Under the pieces are notes generated by a model. It was not told where the DNA came from. It saw only the letters and a list, made by a program, of their open reading frames with translations, and did not search any database. Below, in pieces: positions 1 through 7,876 of a stretch of DNA of 64,000 bases. Within the stretch, counting starts at the first letter, position 1. The number at the start of each line of letters is the position of its first letter. This DNA comes from DATARH01 sp963705325 (GTDB taxonomy: Bacteria > Pseudomonadota > Alphaproteobacteria > ATCC43930 > CGMCC-115725). The stretch lies in NCBI GenBank assembly GCA_963705325.1, contig OY970069.1:4154001-4218000 (forward strand). Direction: 5' to 3'. Made by a program: the position numbers and the translations under genes.

Positions 1-869
1 GCCGCGGCGAGCGCCGCGCCAGCCGAGATGCCGACCGCGACGCCCTCGAGCCGCGCCACCTTCTGTGCCGCGTGCAATGCGGTGTCGAAGCCGATGCAGA
101 CGATCTCGTCGATCAGCGAGGTATCGAGGATGCTGGGGATGAAGCCGGCGCCGATGCCCTGGATACGGTTGGGCCCCGGTGGGCGGCCGGACAGAACCGC
201 GCTGTCTTCCGGCTCGACCGCGACCATCCGGAGAGAGGGCTTGCGATCCTTCAGCACCGCGCCGACCCCGCTCAGAGTGCCGCCGGTCCCGACGGCACTG
301 ACCACGACATCGACCGCTCCAGCGGTATCGGTCCAGATTTCCTCGGCGGTGGTGCTGCGGTGGACTTCCGGGTTCGCCGGGTTGTCGAATTGCTGAAGAA
401 TGAGGGCGTCGGGAAAAGTACGCACGATCTCCTCGGCGCGGGCGATGGCGCCGCGCATGCCCTGCGCCGGCGGGGTCAGCACGATTTCGGCGCCGAGAAA
501 CATCAGCATCTTGCGGCGCTCGATCGACATGCTTTCCGGCATCGTCAGGATCAGGCGGTAGCCTTTCGCGGCGCAGACAAAGGCGAGCGCGATCCCGGTA
601 TTGCCGGAGGTTGGTTCCACCAGCACGGTGTTCTTGGTGATCCGGCCGGCTCTTTCGGCCGCTTCGATCATCGCCAGGCCGATGCGGTCCTTGACCGAGG
701 ACAGCGGGTTGAAAAACTCGCATTTGCCGAGGATATCGGCCTCGACCCGGGCGTCGGCGGCAAGCCGCGACAGGCGTACGAGCGGGGTCGCGCCGATCGT
801 GCCGAGGATGCTGTCATAAACCCGGCCGCGAAATTCCCCCCTCGCCGCGGCCGTCGTTGCGGTGTCCAT
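1..869 (-). CDS. cysK: Cysteine synthase A, 3' end cut by window edge
   Basis: PLP-dependent O-acetylserine sulfhydrylase making cysteine from O-acetylserine and sulfide in the cytoplasm. Translated from the minus strand it begins MDTATTAAAR and shows the N-terminal ILGTIGATPLVRL block, the PLP lysine in SSVKDR (about K60), the phosphate and substrate loop EPTSGNTGIALAF, and the glycine-rich AVGTGGTLSG. About 289 residues are visible, so only the last few dozen are missing beyond base 1. ATG at 869 has GGAGGG ten bases upstream. It lies 74 bases after the Rrf2 regulator on the same strand, so the two are probably co-transcribed. CysK and CysM are close relatives; the GNTGIALAF context and length favour CysK. 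Confidence 0.9.
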   Translation of the reverse strand, partial: MDTATTAAARGEFRGRVYDSILGTIGATPLVRLSRLAADARVEADILGKCEFFNPLSSVKDRIGLAMIEAAERAGRITKNTVLVEPTSGNTGIALAFVCAAKGYRLILTMPESMSIERRKMLMFLGAEIVLTPPAQGMRGAIARAEEIVRTFPDALILQQFDNPANPEVHRSTTAEEIWTDTAGAVDVVVSAVGTGGTLSGVGAVLKDRKPSLRMVAVEPEDSAVLSGRPPGPNRIQGIGAGFIPSILDTSLIDEIVCIGFDTALHAAQKVARLEGVAVGISAGAALAA

Positions 870-943
870 GCTTCATCGCCCTCCGGTCTTGCCCATTGAT
901 GTAGGCCCGGCTGGCAATTACCGCAACGAATCCGTAATAGGGG

Positions 944-1396
944 TCAGATCGCGAAATCGCCGCCTTCGGCGGTCCGGCCGACGACCCCGGCGCGGTGTGC
1001 CCGCGTACACAAATCCTCGAGCGTCAGCGCATCGAGACGGCGCATCGTCTCTTCCTGCAATTCGAGCCACAACGGCCGCAGAACCTCCAGGCCGAGCGCG
1101 CTGCTGGGTGTTTCGATCGGGTCCGCCACGGTTTCGAGCTCGCGCACGGTACGAACGATGTCGCCGATGCTGATCCGGCGCCGCTCGCGCGCCAGGCGAT
1201 AGCCGCCGCTGGGGCCGCGGATGCCGATCAGCACCTTGTGCCGCACCAACTCCTGCAGCACCGGCTCCAGGTAGCGCCGGGGAATTCCCTGACGCGCCGT
1301 GATCTCGGACGAGCGCACCGGCGCGACGCCGCCGTTATAGGCAATGTCGAGCACCGCCTCGATCGCGAAGAGCAGCTTCTTGTTGAGCCGAATCAT
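944..1396 (-). CDS. Rrf2-family transcriptional regulator, cysK-linked
   Basis: A 150-residue Rrf2 protein. The N-terminal winged helix starts MIRLNKKLLFAIEAVLDIAY and contains the typical recognition segment IPRRYLEPVLQEL followed by the wing GIRGPSGGYRLARER. Only one cysteine is present (LEDLCTRA, near residue 130), so the three-cysteine iron-sulfur cluster site of IscR or NsrR is absent. That fits the CymR-like group that senses cysteine synthesis through CysK. The gene sits directly upstream of cysK on the same strand and downstream of dut, so control of cysteine metabolism is the likely role. The target sites are unknown. Confidence 0.87.
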   Translation of the reverse strand: MIRLNKKLLFAIEAVLDIAYNGGVAPVRSSEITARQGIPRRYLEPVLQELVRHKVLIGIRGPSGGYRLARERRRISIGDIVRTVRELETVADPIETPSSALGLEVLRPLWLELQEETMRRLDALTLEDLCTRAHRAGVVGRTAEGGDFAI

Positions 1397-1429
1397 ACCG
1401 CTCGGTCGGCGCCTCCTCGTTTTCGCCGA

Positions 1430-1927
1430 TTAGTTTCGCTGCGACGTGTCGCCGCGGCAAGCGGAAGAAACGCCGGTCGACCCGAAGCCGCCTTCCTGCC
1501 GCTCGCCGCTGATGGAAAAGCTCTCCACCAACGCGAATTCCGGCCGCGCGATGCGAGTGAAGACGAGCTGGGCAATACGGTCTCCGGGCTTAATTTCCAC
1601 TGCCGCGCTTCCCGGCGGGTTGCGGTTCCATACCGAGACCATCAACGGACCTTCGTAGTCCGCATCGATGAGACCGACAGCATTGCCGAGCACCAGGCCC
1701 TGGCGATGTCCCAGGCCCGAGCGAGGCAACACCAATGCGCACCATTCAAGATCGCCGATGCGAACGGCGATGCCGGCCGACACCAGCACCGCTGGCGCCT
1801 GAGCCGCAACCGCGAGCGGCGCCTCAAGGCAGGCGTGGAGATCGAGGCCGGCGGCAAGGCTCGACCCGTAATGCGGGAAACCCCATCCGGCGAGCCGCTT
1901 ATCGAGAATTTTTAGTTCGACCTTCAA
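1430..1927 (-). CDS. dut: dUTP diphosphatase
   Basis: Trimeric dUTPase that hydrolyses dUTP to dUMP and pyrophosphate, keeping uracil out of DNA and supplying thymidylate synthesis. All five motifs are in order: AAGLDLHA, PRSGLGHRQGL, GNAVGLIDADYEGPLMVSVW with the catalytic Asp, PGDRIAQLVF and the C-terminal arm GGFGSTG. The length, 165 residues, is normal with a short tail. The reading frame opens with TTG at 1927 (Met-Lys-Val-Glu); no better ATG is available before motif 1. It follows coaBC by 21 bases, the usual coaBC-dut pairing. Confidence 0.93.
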   Translation of the reverse strand: MKVELKILDKRLAGWGFPHYGSSLAAGLDLHACLEAPLAVAAQAPAVLVSAGIAVRIGDLEWCALVLPRSGLGHRQGLVLGNAVGLIDADYEGPLMVSVWNRNPPGSAAVEIKPGDRIAQLVFTRIARPEFALVESFSISGERQEGGFGSTGVSSACRGDTSQRN

Positions 1928-1948
1928 GGGTGCTGGGCCAATGGGCGC

Positions 1949-3151
1949 TCAGCGCACGCCGAGGGCGGCAGCGATGCGGTCGGCCAGCCGCGCGGCCACA
2001 TCCTGCTTGGTCATCGGCGGCCAGTCCTCGACGGCCTCGGCGCTGACGAGGTGGATCGTGTTGCTGTCGCCGCCGAATGTGCCGGTGCCCGGCGACACGT
2101 CGTTGGCGAGGATCCAGTCGCAGCCCTTCTTCACCCGCTTCGCCTTGGCGTTGGCGACAACGTTCTCGGTCTCGGCGGCGAAGCCGACGACGAGCCCCGG
2201 CCGGTCGTTGCCGCGATGCGCGATCGTCGCGAGGATGTCCGGGTTCTCGGCAAGCTTCAGCGTCGGCGGGCCCTTGCCGTTCTTTTTCAGCTTCTGCGGT
2301 GCGACGGTTTCGACCCGCCAGTCCGACACCGCCGCCGCCATCACCGCGACGTCGACCGGCAGATTGGCTTCGGCCGCGGCCAGCATCTCCGCGGCGCTCT
2401 CGATCGGCACCAGCTTCACCCCCGGCGGGGTCGGTTCCTGCGTCGGCCCCGAGACAAGGATGGTCTCGGCGCCAAGCGCGGCCAGCGCCGCGGCGATCGC
2501 GTGCCCCTGCTTGCCGGAGGAGTGGTTCGACAAATAGCGCACCGGGTCGATCGCCTCGCGCGTCGGCCCGCTCGTCACCAGCGCGCGACGCCCGGCGAGG
2601 CGCTGGTCGGCCACCAGGCATTTCTCGATCGCGGCGACGATTTCCATTGGCTCGGCCATCCGCCCCGAGCCTACTTCGCCGCAGGCGAGATCGCCGGCAT
2701 TAGGGCCGACCCGGCGCACGCCGCGGGCCGCCAGGGTCGCGATGTTCGCTTGCGTCGCCGGATGCGCCCACATCAGCGCGTTCATCGCCGGCGCGACGAG
2801 GATCGGCTTATCGGAAGCGAGCAAGGTCGTGGCGGCGAGATCGTCGGCCATCCCCGCCGCCATGCGCGCGAGCAGACCGGCGGTCGCCGGCGCGACGACC
2901 AGCAAATCCGCCTCGCGCGACAGGCGGATATGGCCCATCTCGCTTTCGTCGGTCAGCGAGAACAGATCGCCATAGACCTTGTCTTCGCTGAGCGAGGCGA
3001 CCGAGAGCGGTGTCACAAACTGTTCGGCGGCCTTGGTCATCACGCAGCGCACGGCGGCGCCGCGGTCGCGCAGCCGGCGGATCAGCTCGAGGCTCTTATA
3101 GGCCGCGATGCCGCCCGCAATGATGAGGAGTATGCGCCGGCCTTCCAGCAT
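1949..3151 (-). CDS. coaBC: Bifunctional phosphopantothenoylcysteine decarboxylase / phosphopantothenate-cysteine ligase
   Basis: Fused CoaC-CoaB enzyme performing two consecutive steps of coenzyme A synthesis. The flavin-dependent CoaC half (about residues 1-180) has the GGIAAYKSLE start, the catalytic His in GHIRLSR (H74), APAMNALMW and the substrate-clamp Cys region GDLACGEVGSGRM. The CTP-dependent CoaB half begins near GRRALVTSGPTREAIDPVRY and contains the KLKK motif. The 400-residue length is normal. It sits in the minus-strand operon ubiE-ubiB-coaBC-dut. Confidence 0.95.
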   Translation of the reverse strand: MLEGRRILLIIAGGIAAYKSLELIRRLRDRGAAVRCVMTKAAEQFVTPLSVASLSEDKVYGDLFSLTDESEMGHIRLSREADLLVVAPATAGLLARMAAGMADDLAATTLLASDKPILVAPAMNALMWAHPATQANIATLAARGVRRVGPNAGDLACGEVGSGRMAEPMEIVAAIEKCLVADQRLAGRRALVTSGPTREAIDPVRYLSNHSSGKQGHAIAAALAALGAETILVSGPTQEPTPPGVKLVPIESAAEMLAAAEANLPVDVAVMAAAVSDWRVETVAPQKLKKNGKGPPTLKLAENPDILATIAHRGNDRPGLVVGFAAETENVVANAKAKRVKKGCDWILANDVSPGTGTFGGDSNTIHLVSAEAVEDWPPMTKQDVAARLADRIAAALGVR

Positions 3152-3181
3152 GCCGTCTCCGTCGCCGATCGCGTAAGTATG

Positions 3182-4750
3182 CTACCGGCCGAGAAAAAGC
3201 GCGACGGCGATTGCGACGAGCGCCCCGGCGGCGAGCCAGAGCGGCACGATCAGCCACTTCAGGTCGCGCGCGCGGTGCGCCGCCTGGGCGGCAAGCGTCT
3301 CGGCGTGAAGCACGACGCCTTCGCTCGACCACACCTCGACGAGCTTACTGAGGTTGCGCATCAGGTCGGGTATCCCATCGAGAATTTCGACGATGTTTTC
3401 GAGGCGCTGACGCAGTTGCGCCTCGGGGCCGCGATTGTCCCGCATCCACTGTTCGATCAGCGGCTGAGCCATTGCCCAGATATTGACCGCCGGGTCGAGC
3501 TGCCGCCCGACTCCCTCGACCAGCACCATGGTCTTCTGCAGCAGCAGCAACTGCGGCTGGGTCTCCATCTCGAACTGCTCGGTGACGCGGAACAGCTGCG
3601 CCAGCAGCCGCGCGATCGAGATCTCGGCGAGCGGCCTGCCGAGGATCGGCTCGCCGATCGAACGGGCCGCCTGGGTGAACTCGTCGACCGAGCGATGCGG
3701 CGGGACGTAGCCGGCCGCGAAATGCACCTCGGCGACGCGGCGGTAATCGCCGGTCAGGAAACCCACCAGCATGTCGGCGAGGAAGAACCGCGTCTTGCGG
3801 TCGAGCCGCCCCATGATGCCGAAATCGACAACCGCGATCGCCCCGTCCGGCTCGACAAACATGTTGCCGGGATGCAGATCGGCGTGGAAAAACCCGTCGC
3901 GGAAGACCTGGTTGAAAAAGGCCTCCGCCGCCTTGGTCAGCAGCGCGCCGATGTCGTGCCCGGCGGCGACCAGCGCCGCGCGGTCGTTGAAACGAATGCC
4001 GGCGACACGGCTGGTTGTGAGAACGTTTCGGCCGGTGCGGCGCCAATCGACCTTGGGCACGTGATACCCCCCGTCGCCGGCGAAATTCTCCGCGAGCTCC
4101 GACGCCGCTGCGGCCTCAAAGCGCAAATCCATCTCGAGCTCGACCGATTGCTCAAGGGTCCGGACGATTTCCCGCGGCTTCAGTCGGCGTAGCGCCGGAC
4201 GGGTTCGTTCGATAACGCGCGCCAGCCAGCGCAAGAGGTCCAAATCGCGGTCGAAGGCGCGGGCGATGCCGGGCCGCAGCACCTTGACCGCGACCTCAGC
4301 GCCCTCGCTCGTCGTCGCGAAGTGCACCTGGGCGATCGACGCGGCGGCGATCGGCGCATCGTCGAACAGGAGGAACAGTTCGGCGACCGGACAACCGAAT
4401 TCCGCTTCGATCAGGCCCCTCGCCTCGCTCGCTGGAAACGGCGGGAGCTTGTCCTGCAGCAGTGCCAGATCCGCGGCGATCTCGTCCCCCAGCAGATCGG
4501 CGCGGGTCGCCAGCATCTGGCCGAGCTTGATGAAGGCCGGGCCGATAGCCTCGAACGCGGCGGCGAGGCGCTGCCCCGGCCGCTCGGCGACGCCGCGCCG
4601 GCGGAGCAATCGCGCGGCGCGCAACATCGGACGCGGTCCAATGGGTTCGAACAGGAACAGCGCGTCATGGCGCGCGAGGGTCAGGCCGATGCCGACAAGC
4701 CGCCCAACGTAGCCAACGCTGCGTAACAGCCCCAGCACGCGCCGGCTCAA
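3182..4750 (-). CDS. ubiB: Ubiquinone biosynthesis protein UbiB (atypical kinase/ATPase)
   Basis: ABC1/ADCK-type kinase-like protein needed for ubiquinone hydroxylation steps, probably extracting or presenting membrane-bound precursors. The family KxGQ motif occurs as FIKLGQMLATRADLL, followed by LQDKLPP, AVKVLRPG, HADLHPGNM and VVDFGIMG. The C terminus carries a hydrophobic segment (WLIVPLWLAAGALVAIAVALF) consistent with membrane anchoring. The start is TTG at 4750, overlapping the ubiE stop in a TTGA arrangement, which indicates translational coupling. Confidence 0.94.
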   Translation of the reverse strand: MSRRVLGLLRSVGYVGRLVGIGLTLARHDALFLFEPIGPRPMLRAARLLRRRGVAERPGQRLAAAFEAIGPAFIKLGQMLATRADLLGDEIAADLALLQDKLPPFPASEARGLIEAEFGCPVAELFLLFDDAPIAAASIAQVHFATTSEGAEVAVKVLRPGIARAFDRDLDLLRWLARVIERTRPALRRLKPREIVRTLEQSVELEMDLRFEAAAASELAENFAGDGGYHVPKVDWRRTGRNVLTTSRVAGIRFNDRAALVAAGHDIGALLTKAAEAFFNQVFRDGFFHADLHPGNMFVEPDGAIAVVDFGIMGRLDRKTRFFLADMLVGFLTGDYRRVAEVHFAAGYVPPHRSVDEFTQAARSIGEPILGRPLAEISIARLLAQLFRVTEQFEMETQPQLLLLQKTMVLVEGVGRQLDPAVNIWAMAQPLIEQWMRDNRGPEAQLRQRLENIVEILDGIPDLMRNLSKLVEVWSSEGVVLHAETLAAQAAHRARDLKWLIVPLWLAAGALVAIAVALFLGR

Positions 4751-5535
4751 ATCCGCCAGGCCGAATACAACGTGGCGATCCCGCCGCTCAGATCGCGGAA
4801 CTTCACGTGCCCGAGACCGGCAGCCTCGACGAGTTCGCAGACCGCCGCTTGCGGCGGAAAGCGGCGAATGCTCTCGACGAGATAAGTGTAGGCCTCACGG
4901 TCGCCGGTGACCGCCGCGCCGATCCGCGGCAACACCTGGAAACTGTAGAGATCATAGGCGGCGGCAAGCCAGCGCGTCACCGTGGGCGCGAATTCGAGGC
5001 ACATAAACCGCCCGCCCGGCTTCAGCACACGGCGTGCCTCGGCGAGGGCGCAATCGATGTTGGTGACGTTCCTCAACCCGAAGGCAATCGTGTAGAGGTC
5101 GGCGCTGCGCTCCGCCATGGGCAGCGTCTCGGCGTCGCCGCATACCCACTCGATCCCCGCGAGGATGCCGTCGTCGATCGCGCGGGCGCGCCCGACCTCG
5201 AGCATTTGCGCATTGACGTCGCAGACGAAGACGTGGCCTCCCTTCTCTGGATCGAGCCGCTTCAAGGCCCGGCGGGCAATGTCGCCCGTACCGCCGGCGA
5301 CATCGATCAGCGTCTGCCCCGGCCGCGGCGCGAGCCAGGCGATCATCTCGTGCTTCCACCAGCGGTGGATGCCGCCGCTCATCAAATCATTCATCAAGTC
5401 GTAGCGGCCGGCCACGCTGTCGAACACCCCGCGCACCAGCGGCGCCTTTGCGGTGCGAGCCACCCGGCGAAAGCCGAAATCGGCTTCGGCTTCAGGGTGT
5501 TCCCCAGGGCGCACTCTTGTCTCTTGGCGGCGCAT
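4747..5535 (-). CDS. ubiE: Ubiquinone/menaquinone C-methyltransferase UbiE
   Basis: SAM-dependent C-methyltransferase of ubiquinone synthesis. The protein (262 residues from the ATG at 5535) has the UbiE entry VRGVFDSVAGRYDLMNDLMS, the SAM loop DVAGGTGDIA, and the family signatures GLRNVTN and RVLKPGGRF. The open frame continues upstream to 5877 over mutM, but that part has no family similarity. The ubiE and mutM starts are only 19 bases apart and divergent, so the ubiE promoter must lie inside mutM or overlap its leader. Confidence 0.93.
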   Translation of the reverse strand: MRRQETRVRPGEHPEAEADFGFRRVARTAKAPLVRGVFDSVAGRYDLMNDLMSGGIHRWWKHEMIAWLAPRPGQTLIDVAGGTGDIARRALKRLDPEKGGHVFVCDVNAQMLEVGRARAIDDGILAGIEWVCGDAETLPMAERSADLYTIAFGLRNVTNIDCALAEARRVLKPGGRFMCLEFAPTVTRWLAAAYDLYSFQVLPRIGAAVTGDREAYTYLVESIRRFPPQAAVCELVEAAGLGHVKFRDLSGGIATLYSAWRI

Positions 5536-5554
5536 CGGGCAGGAAGATAGCCCC

Positions 5555-6382
5555 ATGCCCGAATTACCCGAAGTCGAAACCGTGCGGCGCGGCTTGGCGC
5601 TCAAGATGACCGGCCGCCGCATCACCCACGCCGAGCTGCGCCGGCAGGATCTGCGCCGTCCGTTTCCGCCCATGCTGGCGAGGCGACTCACGGGCGCGGC
5701 AGTGGGCAAGCTCAAGCGGCGCGGCAAATACATCCTGATCGAGCTCGACGACACCGGGACGCTTCTCCTGCATCTCGGCATGTCGGGCCGGATCACGACC
5801 GGCGATGCAACGACCCCCCACGCCCGCCACGACCATGTGGTTCTGACCCTCGACGATGGCACCGTGGTGCGCTTCAACGACGCGCGCCGCTTCGGCCTCG
5901 TCGACTACATCAAGCGCGGCGCGGAGGCGGCGCACCCGCTGCTCGCCGGCATGGGGCCGGAGCCGCTGGAGCCCGGCTTCGACGGCAAGTATCTGGCCGA
6001 GAGGCTCGCCGGCAAGATGACCCCGATCAAGGCGGCGCTGCTCGACCAGAAGATCGTCGCCGGGCTCGGCAACATCTATGTCTGCGAGGCGCTGTTCCGC
6101 GCCGGCGTCTCGCCGCGCCGACTTGCCGCGACCTGCACCGGCGCGCGCGCCGACAAGCTTGCCGCGGCGATCAAGAGCGTGCTGACCGAGGCGATCGAGG
6201 CCGGTGGATCGTCGCTACGCGACTATGTCCAGACCGATGGCGAGCTCGGCTATTTCCAGCATCACTGGGCCGTGTATGGCCGCGAGGGCGAGCGCTGCCC
6301 CGGCTGCACCTGCAAGGAAGGGGTGCGCCGCATCGTCCAATCTGGGCGCTCGACGTTCTATTGCGCCAAGAAACAGCGCTAG
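5555..6382 (+). CDS. mutM: Formamidopyrimidine-DNA glycosylase (MutM/Fpg) with atypical zinc finger
   Basis: Bifunctional glycosylase/AP lyase that removes 8-oxoguanine and formamidopyrimidines. The mature N terminus PELPEVETV gives catalytic Pro2 and Glu3; the lesion-site lysine region is KRRGKYILIEL, and the helix-two-turn-helix segment includes KIVAGLGNIYVCEALF. Start ATG 5555 leaves the obligatory Pro as residue 2, which fixes the start. Oddity: the zinc finger normally reads C-x2-C-x16-C-x2-C, but here it is CPGCTC (C248, C251, C253) followed by YCAKKQR, so the last cysteine is Lys273 and there is an extra Cys253. Length 275 is otherwise normal. Confidence 0.94.
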   Translation: MPELPEVETVRRGLALKMTGRRITHAELRRQDLRRPFPPMLARRLTGAAVGKLKRRGKYILIELDDTGTLLLHLGMSGRITTGDATTPHARHDHVVLTLDDGTVVRFNDARRFGLVDYIKRGAEAAHPLLAGMGPEPLEPGFDGKYLAERLAGKMTPIKAALLDQKIVAGLGNIYVCEALFRAGVSPRRLAATCTGARADKLAAAIKSVLTEAIEAGGSSLRDYVQTDGELGYFQHHWAVYGREGERCPGCTCKEGVRRIVQSGRSTFYCAKKQR

Positions 6383-6391
6383 GAGGTTTCG

Positions 6392-7177
6392 ATGAGTGAC
6401 GCCCACGAGAAAACCGTACTGGTCGAGCGGCAGGGCGCCGTCGGCATCGTCCGGCTCAACCGCCCCTCGGCGCTCAACGCGCTCAACGCCAGGCTGATCG
6501 AGGAATTGGGCGCCGCGCTCGACGAGCTTGAATTCGATCCCGCGATCGGCGCCATCGTCCTCACCGGCAATGAGCGCGCCTTTGCTGCCGGCGCCGACAT
6601 CAAGGAGATGCAGGCGAAGACCTATATCGAGGCTTACACGCAGGACTTCATCACCCGCGGGTGGGAGCGGGTCGGCCAATGCCGCAAGCCGGTGATCGCC
6701 GCGGTCGGCGGCTTCGCGCTCGGCGGCGGCTGCGAGGTGGCAATGATGTGCGACATCGTCATCGCCAGCGAAACCGCCAAGTTCGGCCAGCCCGAGATCA
6801 ACCTCGGCACCATGCCCGGCGCCGGCGGAACCCAGCGCCTGCCGCGCTTTGTCGGCAAGGCCAAGGCGATGGACCTCTGCCTCACCGGCCGGATGATGGA
6901 CGCACAGGAGGCGGAGCACGCAGGGCTCGTCAGCCGCGTCGTCCCGGCCGACAAGCTGATGGAAGAGGCGCTAGCCGTCGCGCAGCGCATCGCCGGGCTG
7001 TCGCAGCCGGTGGTGATGATGGTCAAGGAGTCGGTCAACCGCGCCTTCGAGACGACGTTGGCCGAAGGCGTGCGCTTCGAACGCCGTCTGTTCCATTCAA
7101 CCTTCGCCACCGAAGATCAGAAGGAGGGGATGGCAGCTTTCGTCGAGAAGCGGAAACCCGCTTTCAAGAACCGCTAA
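6392..7177 (+). CDS. Enoyl-CoA hydratase (crotonase family)
   Basis: Short-chain enoyl-CoA hydratase that adds water across the 2,3 double bond in fatty acid or amino acid beta-oxidation. The 261-residue protein shows the CoA-pocket motif ADIKEM, the oxyanion-hole stretch FALGGGCEVAMMCD with the first catalytic Glu, and GQPEINLGTMPGAGGTQRL with the second catalytic Glu. Having both glutamates supports true hydratase activity. It starts nine bases after mutM with AGGAGG before the ATG, so it is likely co-transcribed. This gene commonly sits between mutM and rpsT in alphaproteobacteria. Confidence 0.92.
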   Translation: MSDAHEKTVLVERQGAVGIVRLNRPSALNALNARLIEELGAALDELEFDPAIGAIVLTGNERAFAAGADIKEMQAKTYIEAYTQDFITRGWERVGQCRKPVIAAVGGFALGGGCEVAMMCDIVIASETAKFGQPEINLGTMPGAGGTQRLPRFVGKAKAMDLCLTGRMMDAQEAEHAGLVSRVVPADKLMEEALAVAQRIAGLSQPVVMMVKESVNRAFETTLAEGVRFERRLFHSTFATEDQKEGMAAFVEKRKPAFKNR

Positions 7178-7256
7178 TCCGCCACGCGGCCGCCTCAGGT
7201 TGACGCTGAGGGCAGCCGCCGATATAAGCGCGTCTCCCAAGCCACCGCGGGTCACG

Positions 7257-7517
7257 ATGCCTTACCACAAATCAGCGGAAAAACGCGTTCGCCAAATCGA
7301 AAAGCGCACCGAGGTCAACAGCTCGCGGAAGAGCCGCGTCGGGACCTATGTGAAGAAGGTCGAGGGCGCGATCGCGGCCGGCGACAAGAGTGTCGCGCAA
7401 GCGGCATTTCAGGAGGCACAGCCGGAATTACATCGCGCCGTGACCAAGGGCGTGATGCATCGCAACACCGTCGCTCGCAGATTGTCGCGATTGGCTGCTC
7501 GAATCAACGCACTTTGA
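7257..7517 (+). CDS. rpsT: 30S ribosomal protein S20
   Basis: Small basic 16S-binding ribosomal protein of 86 residues. It begins MPYHKSAEKRVRQ, matching the family's xNHKSAxKRxRQ opening, and ends in the typical Ala/Arg-rich helix (RRLSRLAARINAL). The ATG at 7257 is chosen because the 19 codons upstream in frame are unlike the family. rpsT directly before dnaA is a recurrent alphaproteobacterial arrangement. Confidence 0.94.
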   Translation: MPYHKSAEKRVRQIEKRTEVNSSRKSRVGTYVKKVEGAIAAGDKSVAQAAFQEAQPELHRAVTKGVMHRNTVARRLSRLAARINAL

Positions 7518-7876
7518 TCTGCTCTCGGAGCGTTGCGGGGCGGCTGTCGAAAATGGCAACCTCCTCCATTTGGATGAACGTATGACGCGATAAAAAAATC
7601 GAACGACTCGTGCTTCGACCCTGTTGCCATCGATCCGTCATCTAAGCTAAAGTCTCAACCGTCGGAGCAAAAAGAACGACGGCTCCCTGTAAAATCCGGT
7701 TACTAGCTCAAATTTACAAGGCCTAAAAGCTTCCGCGACATTACTGCGCGCGCGAGGACTGCTATCTGTCGAATGAAATAAGAAAATAAGTCAATGTAAT
7801 ATTACAATTCAACAAATCATCTCTGGCAAACCTCGCGGCGTCTTAGAACCAAGTCTGTACAAACTGGGGGGCAATC
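7518..7876 (+). promoter_or_regulatory. AT-rich intergenic region upstream of dnaA
   Basis: This 359-base gap is clearly richer in A and T than its neighbours, especially 7680-7860, and must hold the dnaA promoter and leader. I looked for the DnaA-box consensus TTATCCACA on both strands and found no good match, so it is not supported as oriC. A 6-bp inverted repeat, ccgtcg (7659-7664) and cgacgg (7677-7682), could form a hairpin but has no T-run, so it is at best a weak rpsT terminator. GGGGGG at 7866-7871 is the probable ribosome binding site for dnaA. I see no coding potential. Confidence 0.5.

Noticed and set aside
72..899. 275-codon plus-strand ORF at the left edge
   Set aside because: It is the antisense shadow of cysK, whose minus-strand translation shows all family motifs.
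2051..4192. 713-codon plus-strand open frame over coaBC and ubiB
   Set aside because: High-GC shadow frame, rich in Arg, His, Asp and Gly, without recognisable domains; the minus-strand genes are certain.
7659..7682. rpsT intrinsic terminator
   Set aside because: The 6-bp inverted repeat has no T-run and lies 140 bases past the stop codon; not strong enough for a separate call.
7518..7876. oriC call upstream of dnaA
   Set aside because: No DnaA-box consensus was found; AT-richness and dnaA proximity alone are insufficient, especially in alphaproteobacteria.
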